A DNA stretch of 64,000 bases from Rhodococcus sp. Z13 (GTDB lineage Bacteria > Actinomycetota > Actinomycetes > Mycobacteriales > Mycobacteriaceae). Made by a program: the position numbers and the translations under genes. The stretch is from contig NZ_CP107551.1 of assembly GCF_025837095.1 (NCBI RefSeq), positions 1,222,352 to 1,286,351 of the forward strand, written 5' to 3'. Below are positions 26,665 to 34,766 of this stretch, in pieces; the stretch's first letter is position 1; every line of letters starts with the position of its first letter. Under the pieces are notes generated by a model. The model was not told where the DNA came from. It did not search any database and saw only the letters and a program-made list of their open reading frames with translations.

Positions 26665-27578
26665 GTGCACCGGCGCGCAACTGGACCGCGGCGAACAGCT
26701 GGGACCGCCCCAGCTGGACCGTCGAGGAACTCGAACGGGCCAAGGCGGGACGCACCGTGACGGTCGTGCTGCCGGCCCTCAACGAACAGGAGACCGTCGC
26801 GGGGGTGATCGACACGGTCCGCCCGCTCCTGGGCGGTCTCGTCGACGAACTCGTGGTACTCGACTCCGGCTCCACGGACGAGACCGTCGTGCGGGCACGC
26901 GCTGCGGGCGCCCGGGTGCTGTCCCGGGAGGAGGCGGTGCCGGGGCTCGCCCCCGTCCCGGGCAAGGGCGAGGTGCTGTGGCGGTCGCTGGCCGCCACCT
27001 CCGGCGATCTCGTCGCGTTCGTCGACTCCGATCTCATCGATCCGGATCCGGCGTTCGTCCCGAGGCTGCTGGGGCCGCTGCTGCTCTGCGAGGGCATCCA
27101 CCTGGTCAAGGGCTACTACCGGCGGCCGCTGCGCACCGGGGGGTCCGAGGACTCGCACGGCGGCGGCCGGGTCACCGAACTCGTCGCGCGGCCGCTGCTG
27201 GCGGCGCTGCGACCCGAGCTGACCTGCGTGCTGCAGCCGCTCGGCGGCGAGTACGCCGGGACACGGGAGCTGCTGCAGTCGGTGCCCTTCGCTCCCGGTT
27301 ACGGGGTGGAGATCGGCCTGCTGCTCGACACCTACGAGCGGTTCGGACTCGATGCGATCGCCCAGGTCAACCTGGGTGTGCGCAAGCATCGCAACCGTCC
27401 GCTCATCGAACTCGGGGCGATGAGCCGGCAGATCGTCGGGACCATGCTCGGGCGGTGCGGCATCCGCGACTCGGGGGCGCCGCTGACGCAGTTCCTCGTG
27501 GAGGGCGAGGGCTTCGTCCCGTTCGACACCACCGTCGATCTCGCCGACCGGCCGCCCATGGTGACCATCACCGGCTGA
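26661..27578 (+). CDS. gpgS: Glucosyl-3-phosphoglycerate synthase GpgS
   Basis: A 305-residue GT-A glycosyltransferase (family 81). It transfers glucose from UDP-glucose to 3-phosphoglycerate, the first step of methylglucose lipopolysaccharide. The nucleotide-sugar region VVLPALNEQETV and the metal motif DSD are seen at about residues 34-45 and 120, and the acceptor segment GGEYAG follows. It overlaps folP2 by ATGA, so both are co-translated. It is about 20 residues shorter than the mycobacterial protein, mostly at the N-terminus. Confidence 0.92.
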   Translation: MSAPARNWTAANSWDRPSWTVEELERAKAGRTVTVVLPALNEQETVAGVIDTVRPLLGGLVDELVVLDSGSTDETVVRARAAGARVLSREEAVPGLAPVPGKGEVLWRSLAATSGDLVAFVDSDLIDPDPAFVPRLLGPLLLCEGIHLVKGYYRRPLRTGGSEDSHGGGRVTELVARPLLAALRPELTCVLQPLGGEYAGTRELLQSVPFAPGYGVEIGLLLDTYERFGLDAIAQVNLGVRKHRNRPLIELGAMSRQIVGTMLGRCGIRDSGAPLTQFLVEGEGFVPFDTTVDLADRPPMVTITG

Positions 27579-27620
27579 ACCGGCATCCGCCCTGTCGGCG
27601 GTCCGTGCCAAGATCGGGGC

Positions 27621-27995
27621 ATGCTCACGGTTCTGATGTACGTGCTCGTGATGGTGGGCGTCGGGGCGGTGCTGTTCTTCGTCGCGAGCGCCGTCTTCGG
27701 GCGGGGCGAGACATTGGCGCCGCTGCCGCCGGGCACCACGGTCACGGTGCTCCCGGTCACCGACGTCACCGGCACGGACATCCGCGACCTGCGGTTCCAG
27801 CAGACCCTGCGCGGTTACAAGATGAGCGAGGTCGACTGGGCGCTCGACCGGCTGGCCCGCGAGGTCGACGACCTGCGCGACCGCCTCGCCGCCGCCGAGG
27901 CCCGCGCGGCCGTTCACGAGCACCGCGTTCACGAGCCCGGCACCCGCGAACACGACGACGCGGACGTTCCCGTCACGAAGGGGGAGTCCTCGTGA
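27621..27995 (+). CDS. Small membrane-anchored DivIVA-domain protein (Rv1209-like)
   Basis: A 124-residue protein with one N-terminal transmembrane helix (about residues 4-26) followed by a short DivIVA-type segment (FQQTLRGYKMSEVDWALDRL) and coiled coil, ending in an acidic/His-rich tail. DivIVA modules of this type sense membrane curvature or join pole-growth complexes. ATG 27621 lies 6 nt after CAAGAT with no ribosome site. The stop overlaps tagA by GTGA. Position and size match Rv1209. Confidence 0.85.
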   Translation: MLTVLMYVLVMVGVGAVLFFVASAVFGRGETLAPLPPGTTVTVLPVTDVTGTDIRDLRFQQTLRGYKMSEVDWALDRLAREVDDLRDRLAAAEARAAVHEHRVHEPGTREHDDADVPVTKGESS

Positions 27996-28615
27996 CCGAC
28001 GACGGCCGCATCCGGTGCCCCTGGGCGGTGGACGGGCCGGGAGCGACCCTCTACCGCGACTACCACGACACCGAATGGGGGCGGCCGCTGCACGGCCGCG
28101 ACGCGCTGTTCGAGCGGCTGTCCCTCGAGGCGTTCCAGTCGGGGCTGTCGTGGCTGACGATCCTGCGCAAACGCGAGGCCTTCCGCGCCGCCTTCCACGG
28201 CTTCGACGTCGAGGCGGTGGCCCGGTTCACCGACATCGACGTCGAGCGGCTGCTCGCCGACGCCGGCATCGTGCGCAACCGCAGCAAGATCGAGGCGGTG
28301 ATCGCCAACGCCCGCGTGGTGCTCGAGCTGCCCGTCGATCTCGACGAGCTGCTGTGGTCGTTCGCGCCGCCGCGACGCGCGCGACGGTGGGAATCGATCG
28401 AGTCGATCCCGGCGGTCACCGAGGAGTCCACCGCCATGGCCCGCGAACTCAAGCGGCGCGGTTTCCGGTTTGTCGGTCCTACCACGGCTTATGCGCTGAT
28501 GCAGGCCACCGGGATGGTCGACGACCACCTCGCCTCGTGCTGGGTCGCGGCCGAGACGGTGGGTGCGGAGAAGGCCGACGGGAAAGAGTCGGCTACGCGG
28601 TCACCGACCGAATAG
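27992..28615 (+). CDS. tagA: DNA-3-methyladenine glycosylase I
   Basis: A 207-residue TAG-type base-excision enzyme that removes 3-methyladenine from DNA. Seen: the N-terminal zinc-site Cys (CPW), YHDTEWG, FQSGLSW and the C-terminal HLASCW zinc ligands. GTG 27992 is fixed by the GTGA overlap with the DivIVA-type gene and by GGGGGAG (27980-27986). The C-terminus is longer and charged. A helix-hairpin-helix glycosylase coupled to a membrane DivIVA protein is a conserved but unexplained pairing in this order of bacteria. Confidence 0.92.
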   Translation: MTDDGRIRCPWAVDGPGATLYRDYHDTEWGRPLHGRDALFERLSLEAFQSGLSWLTILRKREAFRAAFHGFDVEAVARFTDIDVERLLADAGIVRNRSKIEAVIANARVVLELPVDLDELLWSFAPPRRARRWESIESIPAVTEESTAMARELKRRGFRFVGPTTAYALMQATGMVDDHLASCWVAAETVGAEKADGKESATRSPTE

Positions 28616-28712
28616 GGAAGAATGGGAGGGCGCGCGTCGCCGTCACCGGCGATGCAACCACACGGTAACCCACGCGCCCGGCGGTCGGGTGCAGATTTGG
28701 AGGGAGCAGAGG

Positions 28713-28880
28713 ATGGCGGCCATGAAGCCCCGGACCGGGGACGGTCCCCTCGAAGCAACCAAAGAGGGACGAGGAATCGTCATGAGGGTTCCACTCGAGG
28801 GCGGCGGACGTCTGGTCGTCGAGCTCACGCCGGAAGAGGCTGCGGCACTCGGCGACGAACTCAAGAGTGTCACCAGCTGA
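28713..28880 (+). CDS. DUF3117 small protein (Rv1211-like)
   Basis: A 55-residue protein starting at ATG 28713, six bases after GGAGGGAG (28699-28706). It carries the near-invariant DUF3117 sequence (MAAMKPRTGDGPLE, then MRVPLEGGGRLVVELT). This family is almost universal in actinobacteria and has no known function. Position after tagA equals Rv1211. A terminator follows. Confidence 0.92.
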   Translation: MAAMKPRTGDGPLEATKEGRGIVMRVPLEGGGRLVVELTPEEAAALGDELKSVTS

Positions 28881-28901
28881 TCGGCGCCTCTCAGGGCACT
28901 C

Positions 28902-28933
28902 CGGGCCCCGCGCTCTTCCGTGCGCGGGGCCCG
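28902..28933 (+). terminator. Hairpin after DUF3117
   Basis: A perfect 12-bp GC-rich stem (28902-28913 with 28922-28933) with an 8-nt loop separates the DUF3117 gene from the methyltransferase gene. Confidence 0.78.
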
Positions 28934-28970
28934 GTGCCGTCCTGAGCCCCGCCCGCCCGGAGGAGACGTG

Positions 28971-29813
28971 ATGCTCGCGGATGTGATCGACCTGCTCGCA
29001 TGCCCGCACTGCGGGACCGGCCTCGATCTCGACGACCGCACCGTGGTGTGCGAGCGCGGGCACAGCTTCGACGTCGCCCGCCAGGGTTACGTCCCGCTCC
29101 TCGGCGGCGGGTCCACTCCCTTCACCGGCGACACTGCCGACATGATCGCCGCGCGCGCCGACTTCCTCGGCGCCGGTCACTACGACCCCATCCGCACCGC
29201 CGTCGCCCGCGCCTGCGCCGACACCGGCACCGGTCCCGCTCGTGTCCTCGAGGTGGGGGCGGGCACGGGTCAGTATCTGGAGACCGTCCTCGACACGCTG
29301 CCCGACGCCCGGGCCGTGGGCCTGGACGTCTCCAAACCCGCGGTGCGCCGCATCGCACGCAGTCATCCCCGGGTGGGGGCCGTCCTCGCCGACGCGTGGC
29401 AGCAGCTGCCCGTCCGTTCGGGGGCGCTCACCCACGTGCTGTCGATCTTCGCTCCGCGCAACGCCGCCGAGAGCCATCGGGTGCTCGCACCCGGTGGTGC
29501 GCTGATCGTCGTCGTCCCGACCTCCGAGCACCTGCGCGAGCTGGTGTCGCTGCCGGGCATGGTGACGGTGGACGAACGCAAGACCGAGCGGCTCTCGGCG
29601 GCGCTGTCGGGGCACTTCGAGCGGACGGCACGCGAGGACGTGCGGTTCGTCGCCCGGCTGCCGCGTCCGGCGCTCGAACACGTCGCGGGCATGGGCCCGT
29701 CCGCGCACCATCTCACCGCCGCGGACCGCGCGGCGCTGCTCGACCGGCTGCCGGATCCGTTCGAGGTGACGGTCTCGGTGACCGTCTCCACCTGGAGGCG
29801 GCGCGACTCCTGA
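28971..29813 (+). CDS. RlmA-type 23S rRNA (guanine-N1) methyltransferase
   Basis: A 280-residue SAM-dependent methyltransferase with an N-terminal zinc ribbon (CPHC at about residues 11-14 and CxxGH) and the Rossmann motif VLEVGAGTGQY near residue 90, the layout of RlmA(I)/RlmA(II, TlrB). These enzymes methylate G745 or G748 of 23S rRNA near the macrolide and tylosin site. ATG 28971 is preferred over GTG 28968 since GGAGGAG (28959-28965) is then five bases away. It converges with glgM. This gene is an insertion relative to the M. tuberculosis order as I recall it. Confidence 0.85.
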   Translation: MLADVIDLLACPHCGTGLDLDDRTVVCERGHSFDVARQGYVPLLGGGSTPFTGDTADMIAARADFLGAGHYDPIRTAVARACADTGTGPARVLEVGAGTGQYLETVLDTLPDARAVGLDVSKPAVRRIARSHPRVGAVLADAWQQLPVRSGALTHVLSIFAPRNAAESHRVLAPGGALIVVVPTSEHLRELVSLPGMVTVDERKTERLSAALSGHFERTAREDVRFVARLPRPALEHVAGMGPSAHHLTAADRAALLDRLPDPFEVTVSVTVSTWRRRDS

Positions 29814-29825
29814 CCGTCCCGGCCG

Positions 29826-30998
29826 TCAGCGACCGGCGATGACGTGCTCGTAGACGGTGACGGTCTGGCGGGCGATCTGCGCCCAGGAGAACTCCGAGAT
29901 CGCGCGGTCGCGTCCGGCGCGACCCCACTCGGCGGCCCGCACCGGATCCCCGGCGACCTCGTCGATCGCGGCGGCCAGGGCACGTTCGTAGGCCTGCGGA
30001 TCGAAGGCGTCGTAGTGCACCAGCCGGCCGGTGACCCCGTCGCGGACGACCTCGGGGATGCCGCCGACATCGGAAGCGACGACGGCGGTTTCGCACGCCA
30101 TGGCCTCGAGGTTCACGATCCCCAACGGCTCGTACACCGACGGGCACACGAACACCGTTGCCGCGGACAGAAGTTCGCGCACCGCTTCGGTGGGCAGCAT
30201 CTCGCGGACCCAGTGCACGCCGTCGCGCACCGACTGGAGTTCGGCCACCGCCCGTTCGGTCTCGGCGGCGATCTCCGGGGTGTCGGGCGCGCCCGCGCAC
30301 AACACGAGCTGGATGGCGGGATCGAAGTGGTGGGCCGCCGCGATCAGGTGCCCCACCCCCTTCTGCCGGGTGATGCGGCCGACGAACACGACCACGGGCC
30401 GATCCGTGTCGAGACCGATCCGCTCGACCACCGACTCGCGGCCGGGCACGGCCGGGCCGGGATGCCAGACGGCGGTGTCGATCCCGTTGCGCACCACGTG
30501 GACCCGCGCGGGATCGAGGAAGGGGTAGGCGTCGAGCACATCGAGGCGCATGCCGTCGCTCACGGCGATGACGGCGTCGGCGTAGCGCACCGCGTTGCGT
30601 TCGGACCACGACGAGATGCGGTAGCCGCCACCGAGTTGCTCGGCCTTCCACGGCCGGCGGGGCTCGAGCGAGTGCGCGGTGAGCACGTGGGGCACGTCGT
30701 AGAGTTCGGCGGCCAGGTGCCCGGCCAGGCCGGTGTACCAGGTGTGCGAGTGCACCACGTCGGCCCCGTCGGCGGCGTGCGCCATGCGCAGTTCCGCGGA
30801 GAGGGTGGTCAGCGCCGGATTCGCGCCGAGCAGAGCGGGATCGGGGGCGTGCACGATCGCCGTCTCACGCGGTGCGCCCATGCAGTGCACGTCCACCTCG
30901 ATCAGCCTGCGGAGCTGCTCGGTCAGTTCGGTGACGTGGACACCGGCCCCGCCGTACACCTCCGGCGGGTACTCCCGCGTCATCATTGCCACCCGCAC
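29826..30998 (-). CDS. glgM: GlgM alpha-maltose-1-phosphate synthase
   Basis: A 390-residue GT4 glycosyltransferase, the orthologue of Rv1212c, once called glgA. It forms maltose 1-phosphate from ADP-glucose and glucose 1-phosphate, feeding GlgE for alpha-glucan (glycogen and capsule) synthesis. Seen: the N-terminal EYPPEVYGGAGVH loop and the GT4 EPLGIVNLEAMA motif with the catalytic Glu pair, followed by GGIPEVV. GTG 30998 stands six bases after a TAGTTT hexamer on the minus strand, suggesting a leaderless message. Its ADP-glucose partner glgC lies 0.5 kb away and is divergent. Confidence 0.93.
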   Translation of the reverse strand: MRVAMMTREYPPEVYGGAGVHVTELTEQLRRLIEVDVHCMGAPRETAIVHAPDPALLGANPALTTLSAELRMAHAADGADVVHSHTWYTGLAGHLAAELYDVPHVLTAHSLEPRRPWKAEQLGGGYRISSWSERNAVRYADAVIAVSDGMRLDVLDAYPFLDPARVHVVRNGIDTAVWHPGPAVPGRESVVERIGLDTDRPVVVFVGRITRQKGVGHLIAAAHHFDPAIQLVLCAGAPDTPEIAAETERAVAELQSVRDGVHWVREMLPTEAVRELLSAATVFVCPSVYEPLGIVNLEAMACETAVVASDVGGIPEVVRDGVTGRLVHYDAFDPQAYERALAAAIDEVAGDPVRAAEWGRAGRDRAISEFSWAQIARQTVTVYEHVIAGR

Positions 30999-31093
30999 CG
31001 CCTCAAACTATCCGGCCGCGGCGCGTCCGGCCACCCGACCCCGGTTTCCCGGCGGGGCGTGTCTCGCCCGCGACCGCGCGGGGTGTGCCTCGC

Positions 31094-31393
31094 CTACGAG
31101 CGCACGAGGCGGGCGATCGCGGCCGAGGCCTCGGCGAGCTTGCGTTCGCCCTCCTCACCGCCGGACTTGGCGGCGTCGACGACGCAGTGCCGCAGGTGAT
31201 CGTCGAGCAGGCCCAGCGCGAGTCCCTCGAGGGCGCTGGTCAGCGCGGATATCTGGGTGAGGACGTCGATGCAGTACTGCTCCTCGTCGACCATCCGGTG
31301 GATACCGCGGACCTGGCCTTCGATGCGCTTGATCCGGGCGAGGTACTTCTTCTTCTCGCTCAGATAGCCGTGCGGATGGGATGACTCGTTCAC
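31094..31393 (-). CDS. csoR: CsoR-type copper-sensing repressor
   Basis: A 99-residue all-helical protein of the CsoR/RcnR family. The three Cu(I) ligands of the copper branch are intact: Cys41, His66 and Cys70, with the same spacing as Cys36/His61/Cys65 of mycobacterial CsoR. It would bind operator DNA as a tetramer and let go when Cu(I) binds. GTG 31393 is chosen since the conserved core begins soon after; the longer open frame to 31510 lacks support. An inverted repeat of operator type lies directly upstream (31406-31422). No copper ATPase gene is adjacent, which is unusual, and the gene interrupts the glgM-glgC pair. Confidence 0.87.
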   Translation of the reverse strand: MNESSHPHGYLSEKKKYLARIKRIEGQVRGIHRMVDEEQYCIDVLTQISALTSALEGLALGLLDDHLRHCVVDAAKSGGEEGERKLAEASAAIARLVRS

Positions 31394-31405
31394 ATCACCG
31401 ATCCT

Positions 31406-31422
31406 ATACCCCTCCCGGGTAT
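31406..31422 (-). promoter_or_regulatory. CsoR-type operator
   Basis: ATACCC (31406-31411) and GGGTAT (31417-31422) form a perfect inverted repeat with a C-rich 5-nt centre, the pattern of CsoR/RcnR operators (A-T ends with G/C tracts). It lies 13 nt before the csoR start and 73 nt before glgC, so csoR autoregulation is likely and an effect on glgC possible. Confidence 0.65.
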
Positions 31423-31494
31423 GCGACCGGCGTGATCGGAGACGGAGATTCCGCTTCGCTGGCGGCAGGATGGGGCGGGGGATAGGTTGAGCGT

Positions 31495-32709
31495 GTGAGG
31501 AGCCAGCCACATGTGCTTGGAATCGTGCTCGCCGGCGGCGAGGGTAAACGCCTGTATCCGCTGACGGCGGACCGAGCCAAGCCGGCAGTACCGTTCGGGG
31601 GTGCCTACCGCCTGATCGACTTCGTTCTGAGCAATCTCGTCAACGCCGGGTACCTGCGCATCTGCGTACTCACCCAGTACAAGTCGCACTCGCTCGACCG
31701 GCACATCTCCCAGACCTGGCGACTGTCCGGTTTCACCGGCGAGTACATCACCCCGGTTCCCGCGCAGCAGCGCCTCGGTCCCCGCTGGTACACCGGCAGC
31801 GCCGACGCGATCCTGCAGTCGCTCAACCTGGTCTACGACGAGGACCCCGACTACATCGTCGTGTTCGGCGCCGACCACGTCTACCGGATGGACCCGGAGC
31901 AGATGGTGCGCCAGCACATCGAGTCCGGGGCGGGCGTGACCGTGGCCGGCATCCGGGTGCCGCGCAGCGAGGCGTTCGCCTTCGGCTGCATCGACAGCGA
32001 CGAGACCGGGAAGATCACTCAGTTCCTGGAGAAGCCCGCGCATCCGCCCGGCACCCCCGACGACCCCAACGTGACGTTCGCGTCCATGGGCAACTACGTG
32101 TTCACGACCAAGGTGCTGGTCGAGGCGCTGCGGGCCGACTCCGAGAATCCCGACTCCGACCACGACATGGGCGGCGACATCATCCCCGCCCTCGTCGAGC
32201 AGGGCGTCGCGCACGTCTACGACTTCAACGACAACGTCGTCCCGGGCGCCACCGAACGCGACCGGGGCTACTGGCGCGATGTGGGGACCCTCGACGCCTT
32301 CTACGACGCGCACATGGACCTGGTGTCGGTCCACCCGATCTTCAACCTCTACAACCGGCGCTGGCCCATCCGCGGCGCCGCCGAGAACCTCCCGCCCGCC
32401 AAGTTCGTGCAGGGCGGCCTGGCGCAGGAATCCATCGTCGGCGCCGGCAGCATCCTGTCGGCCGCGACCGTCCGCAACTCGGTGCTCAGCTCCAACGTCA
32501 TGGTCGACGACGGCGCGACCGTCGAGGGCAGCGTCCTCATGCCGGGGGTGCGGATCGGCAAGGGTGCGGTCGTCCGCCGCGCCATCCTCGACAAGAACGT
32601 CGTGGTGGGCGACGGTGAGATCATCGGCGTGGACCTCGAACGGGACCGTCAGCGCTTCGCCGTCAGCAACGGCGGTGTCGTCGCCATCGGCAAGGGCGTG
32701 TGGATCTGA
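31495..32709 (+). CDS. glgC: Glucose-1-phosphate adenylyltransferase GlgC
   Basis: A 404-residue ADP-glucose pyrophosphorylase. It supplies ADP-glucose to GlgM and glucan synthesis. Seen: the nucleotidyltransferase loop [13 protein letters not shown] (residues 10-22), the [10 protein letters not shown] and EKPAHPPG substrate segments, and a C-terminal left-handed beta helix. GTG 31495 follows TAGGTT (31483-31488) by six bases with no ribosome site, a leaderless pattern. Orthologue of Rv1213. Confidence 0.95.
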   Translation: MRSQPHVLGIVLAGGEGKRLYPLTADRAKPAVPFGGAYRLIDFVLSNLVNAGYLRICVLTQYKSHSLDRHISQTWRLSGFTGEYITPVPAQQRLGPRWYTGSADAILQSLNLVYDEDPDYIVVFGADHVYRMDPEQMVRQHIESGAGVTVAGIRVPRSEAFAFGCIDSDETGKITQFLEKPAHPPGTPDDPNVTFASMGNYVFTTKVLVEALRADSENPDSDHDMGGDIIPALVEQGVAHVYDFNDNVVPGATERDRGYWRDVGTLDAFYDAHMDLVSVHPIFNLYNRRWPIRGAAENLPPAKFVQGGLAQESIVGAGSILSAATVRNSVLSSNVMVDDGATVEGSVLMPGVRIGKGAVVRRAILDKNVVVGDGEIIGVDLERDRQRFAVSNGGVVAIGKGVWI

Positions 32710-32721
32710 CGGTCCGGTGGA

Positions 32722-32739
32722 CTCCGCCGGGAGGCGGGG
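32722..32739. terminator. Hairpin between convergent glgC and methyltransferase
   Basis: A 7-bp stem (one T-G pair) with a GGGA tetraloop lies 12 nt after glgC and just before the stop of the convergent gene, so it can serve both. A further 12-base palindrome (32744-32755) overlaps the methyltransferase stop. Confidence 0.55.
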
Positions 32740-32745
32740 AGATCC

Positions 32746-33381
32746 TCAGCTGAGGCGCACCGCGCACAGCAGGCCGTCGCCGAGCGGCAGCACCACCGGA
32801 GCCAGCCGTTCGTCCGACGAGACGGCCCGCGCCGCCTCGCGCACCGCGAGGACGGTGGCGTCGCGCGCCGAGGGGTCGGCGACGCGCCCGTCGAGGAGCG
32901 CGTTGTGCAGCACGATCACCCCTCCGGGACGCAGCAGCCGCACCCCCTCGCGGACGAAGTGCGGGTGGTCGGCCGGGGTCGCATCGACGAAGACCAGGTC
33001 GTAGCCGGCGTCGGCGAGCCGCGGCAGCACGTCGAGGGCGCGCCCGTTGATGAGCCGGGTGCGCGAGGCGACGATGCCGGCCTCCCGGAACGCGATCTTC
33101 GCCGCACGCTGGTGCTCGGGTTCGCTGTCGATCGTGGTGAGGACCCCGTCCTCGCGCATGCCGTGCAGCAGCCACAGCCCGCTCACACCCGCGCCGGTCC
33201 CGATCTCGACGACCGTCTTCGCGTCGAGCATCCGGGCGAACATCGCCAGGGCGGCACCGACGGACGGGGGAACGGGGTCCGCGCCGAGATCCTCGGCACG
33301 TTCACGCGCAGCGACGAGCTGCTCGTCTTCGACGACGACGGTCTCGGCGTGGGTCAATATGCGATCGGCGTTGGTCTGCAC
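32746..33381 (-). CDS. SAM-dependent O-methyltransferase (Rv1220c-like)
   Basis: A 211-residue class I methyltransferase of the caffeoyl-CoA/catechol O-methyltransferase type. Motif [17 protein letters not shown] (around residues 57-72), the acidic loop TIDSEPEH and motif [10 protein letters not shown] are clear. Substrate unknown. GTG 33381 is seven bases after TAGCCT on the minus strand and has no ribosome site. It is divergent from sigE as Rv1220c is in M. tuberculosis. Confidence 0.9.
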   Translation of the reverse strand: MQTNADRILTHAETVVVEDEQLVAARERAEDLGADPVPPSVGAALAMFARMLDAKTVVEIGTGAGVSGLWLLHGMREDGVLTTIDSEPEHQRAAKIAFREAGIVASRTRLINGRALDVLPRLADAGYDLVFVDATPADHPHFVREGVRLLRPGGVIVLHNALLDGRVADPSARDATVLAVREAARAVSSDERLAPVVLPLGDGLLCAVRLS

Positions 33382-33690
33382 CCCACTGAGGCTATCCTCA
33401 GCGTTTCCGTCCTGCAGGCAGGCGCGCTCAGGGGCGTAACGGAACTTGTGTGATTTCGGGACGGGGAACCGGGTCGCAGCGGTGTTCGTCGCCCCGGTTT
33501 TCTCAGGGTCGTTTCAGGTTACTCACACGGCGACCACATCGCGACGGTGAAGACTGATCACACGTAGAAGACGATCGTCTCGGCGCGGTCCTCGGCGGAA
33601 CGCTCCGGCGGAATAACTCCGGCCGGATCGGTGTTCCAGTCGATGCTCCGTCACCGTAGCGATCCCGACAAGGAGGATCCAGCGATCCAC
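33382..33690. other. Intergenic region with sigE promoters
   Basis: These 309 bases hold the leaderless promoter of the methyltransferase at their left end and the sigE control region. One ECF-type promoter candidate is annotated separately. An alternative sigE start (GTG 33631) falls in this interval. No other gene is supported. Confidence 0.6.
33465..33490 (+). promoter_or_regulatory. ECF sigma-type promoter candidate for sigE
   Basis: GGAACC (33465-33470) is followed after exactly 16 nt by CGTC (33487-33490), close to the GGAAC-N16-CGTT form used by SigE/SigH-group sigma factors. It lies about 200 nt before the sigE start and could make sigE autoregulated, as known for mycobacteria. Confidence 0.55.
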
Positions 33691-34320
33691 ATGACCCGAA
33701 CCGTTCCCGAGTACGACGCCCCGGCGCTCGACGACGCCCTCGAGGCGGACCTGAGCGGCACCGCGGCGTTCGATGCCACCGGGGACCGTGCGGCCATGCC
33801 GTCCTGGGACGAACTCGTCCGAGAGCACGGCGACCGCGTCTACCGCCTGGCCTACCGGCTGTCCGGAAACGCCCAGGATGCCGAGGACCTGACCCAGGAC
33901 ACCTTCATCCGCGTGTTCCGGTCCCTGCAGAACTACCAGCCCGGCACGTTCGAGGGCTGGCTCCACCGCATCACCACGAACCTGTTCCTCGACATGGTCC
34001 GCCGCCGGAACCGCATCCGGATGGAAGCCCTGCCGGAGGACTACGATCGGGTACCGGCCCCCGGGCCGAACCCCGAGGAGATCTACCACGACGCACGTCT
34101 CGGCGCCGATCTGCAGTCCGCACTGGACTCGTTGGCCCCCGACTACCGCGCCGCGGTGGTGCTCTGTGACATCGAAGGTCTGTCCTACGAGGAGATCGGT
34201 GCCACACTGGGGGTGAAACTCGGTACGGTGCGTAGTCGCATCCACCGAGGCCGCCAGGCACTCCGCGAGTACCTGCGCGAGCACGGGAAGGTCGAAAACG
34301 GTCGCGTCGATGCGGGGTAG
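33691..34320 (+). CDS. sigE: ECF RNA polymerase sigma factor SigE
   Basis: A 209-residue ECF sigma factor (from ATG 33691) responding to envelope stress. Region 2 runs about 27-95 ([20 protein letters not shown], then [15 protein letters not shown]), region 4 about 140-195 with the helix-turn-helix [19 protein letters not shown]. It is nearly identical to mycobacterial SigE in both regions. The start is uncertain: AAGGAGG (33670-33676) is 14 nt before ATG 33691, and GTG 33631 and ATG 33646 are in frame. Mycobacterial sigE also uses several starts. The anti-sigma gene follows. Confidence 0.93.
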   Translation: MTRTVPEYDAPALDDALEADLSGTAAFDATGDRAAMPSWDELVREHGDRVYRLAYRLSGNAQDAEDLTQDTFIRVFRSLQNYQPGTFEGWLHRITTNLFLDMVRRRNRIRMEALPEDYDRVPAPGPNPEEIYHDARLGADLQSALDSLAPDYRAAVVLCDIEGLSYEEIGATLGVKLGTVRSRIHRGRQALREYLREHGKVENGRVDAG

Positions 34321-34336
34321 CCGCCGGGAGGTAGTG

Positions 34337-34684
34337 ATGACGATGGTGCAACCACCTCGCAGGTTCGGTTCCACGGAACATCTCGCCAGCGAGGCCGTTG
34401 CGGCATTCGTCGACGGCGAGCTCCGCATGAACGCCTACCTCCGCGCCGCCCAGCACCTGTCGCTGTGCCCGGAGTGCGCCGCCGAGGTCGAGGCCCAGCA
34501 GCAGGCTCGTCACGCCCTGCGCGCGGCCGCCGACCACGTGCCCACCATGCCGAGCTCGCTGCTCGGGGCCCTGAGCAACATCCCCATGCATCTGTGCGAT
34601 CCGGCCGGTTCCGATCCCACCCGGGCGCCGCAGGCCGACGACTGGTTCGGTGCGCGCCGGTGGTCGATCCGCCGCCGCCGGTGA
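34337..34684 (+). CDS. rseA: Zinc-associated anti-sigma factor RseA
   Basis: A 115-residue ZAS-type anti-sigma factor with the signature His40-x3-Cys44-x2-Cys47, which senses redox or binds zinc and holds SigE. No transmembrane segment is seen, as in mycobacterial RseA (Rv1222). ATG 34337 is five bases after GGGAGG (34326-34331); the open frame from 34310 overlaps sigE. It follows sigE by 16 nt and a hairpin follows it. Confidence 0.9.
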   Translation: MTMVQPPRRFGSTEHLASEAVAAFVDGELRMNAYLRAAQHLSLCPECAAEVEAQQQARHALRAAADHVPTMPSSLLGALSNIPMHLCDPAGSDPTRAPQADDWFGARRWSIRRRR

Positions 34685-34695
34685 GTGGACGGGCG

Positions 34696-34724
34696 ATCAC
34701 CGATCACCCGGCGTCATCGGTGAT
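34696..34724 (+). terminator. Hairpin between rseA and htrA
   Basis: ATCACCGAT (34696-34704) and ATCGGTGAT (34716-34724) form a perfect 9-bp stem with an 11-nt loop 12 nt after rseA. It may lower read-through into htrA. Confidence 0.55.
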
Positions 34725-34766
34725 ACTGGGCTGCGTGACGGACCGAGACGGGGGAGACGGACACGC

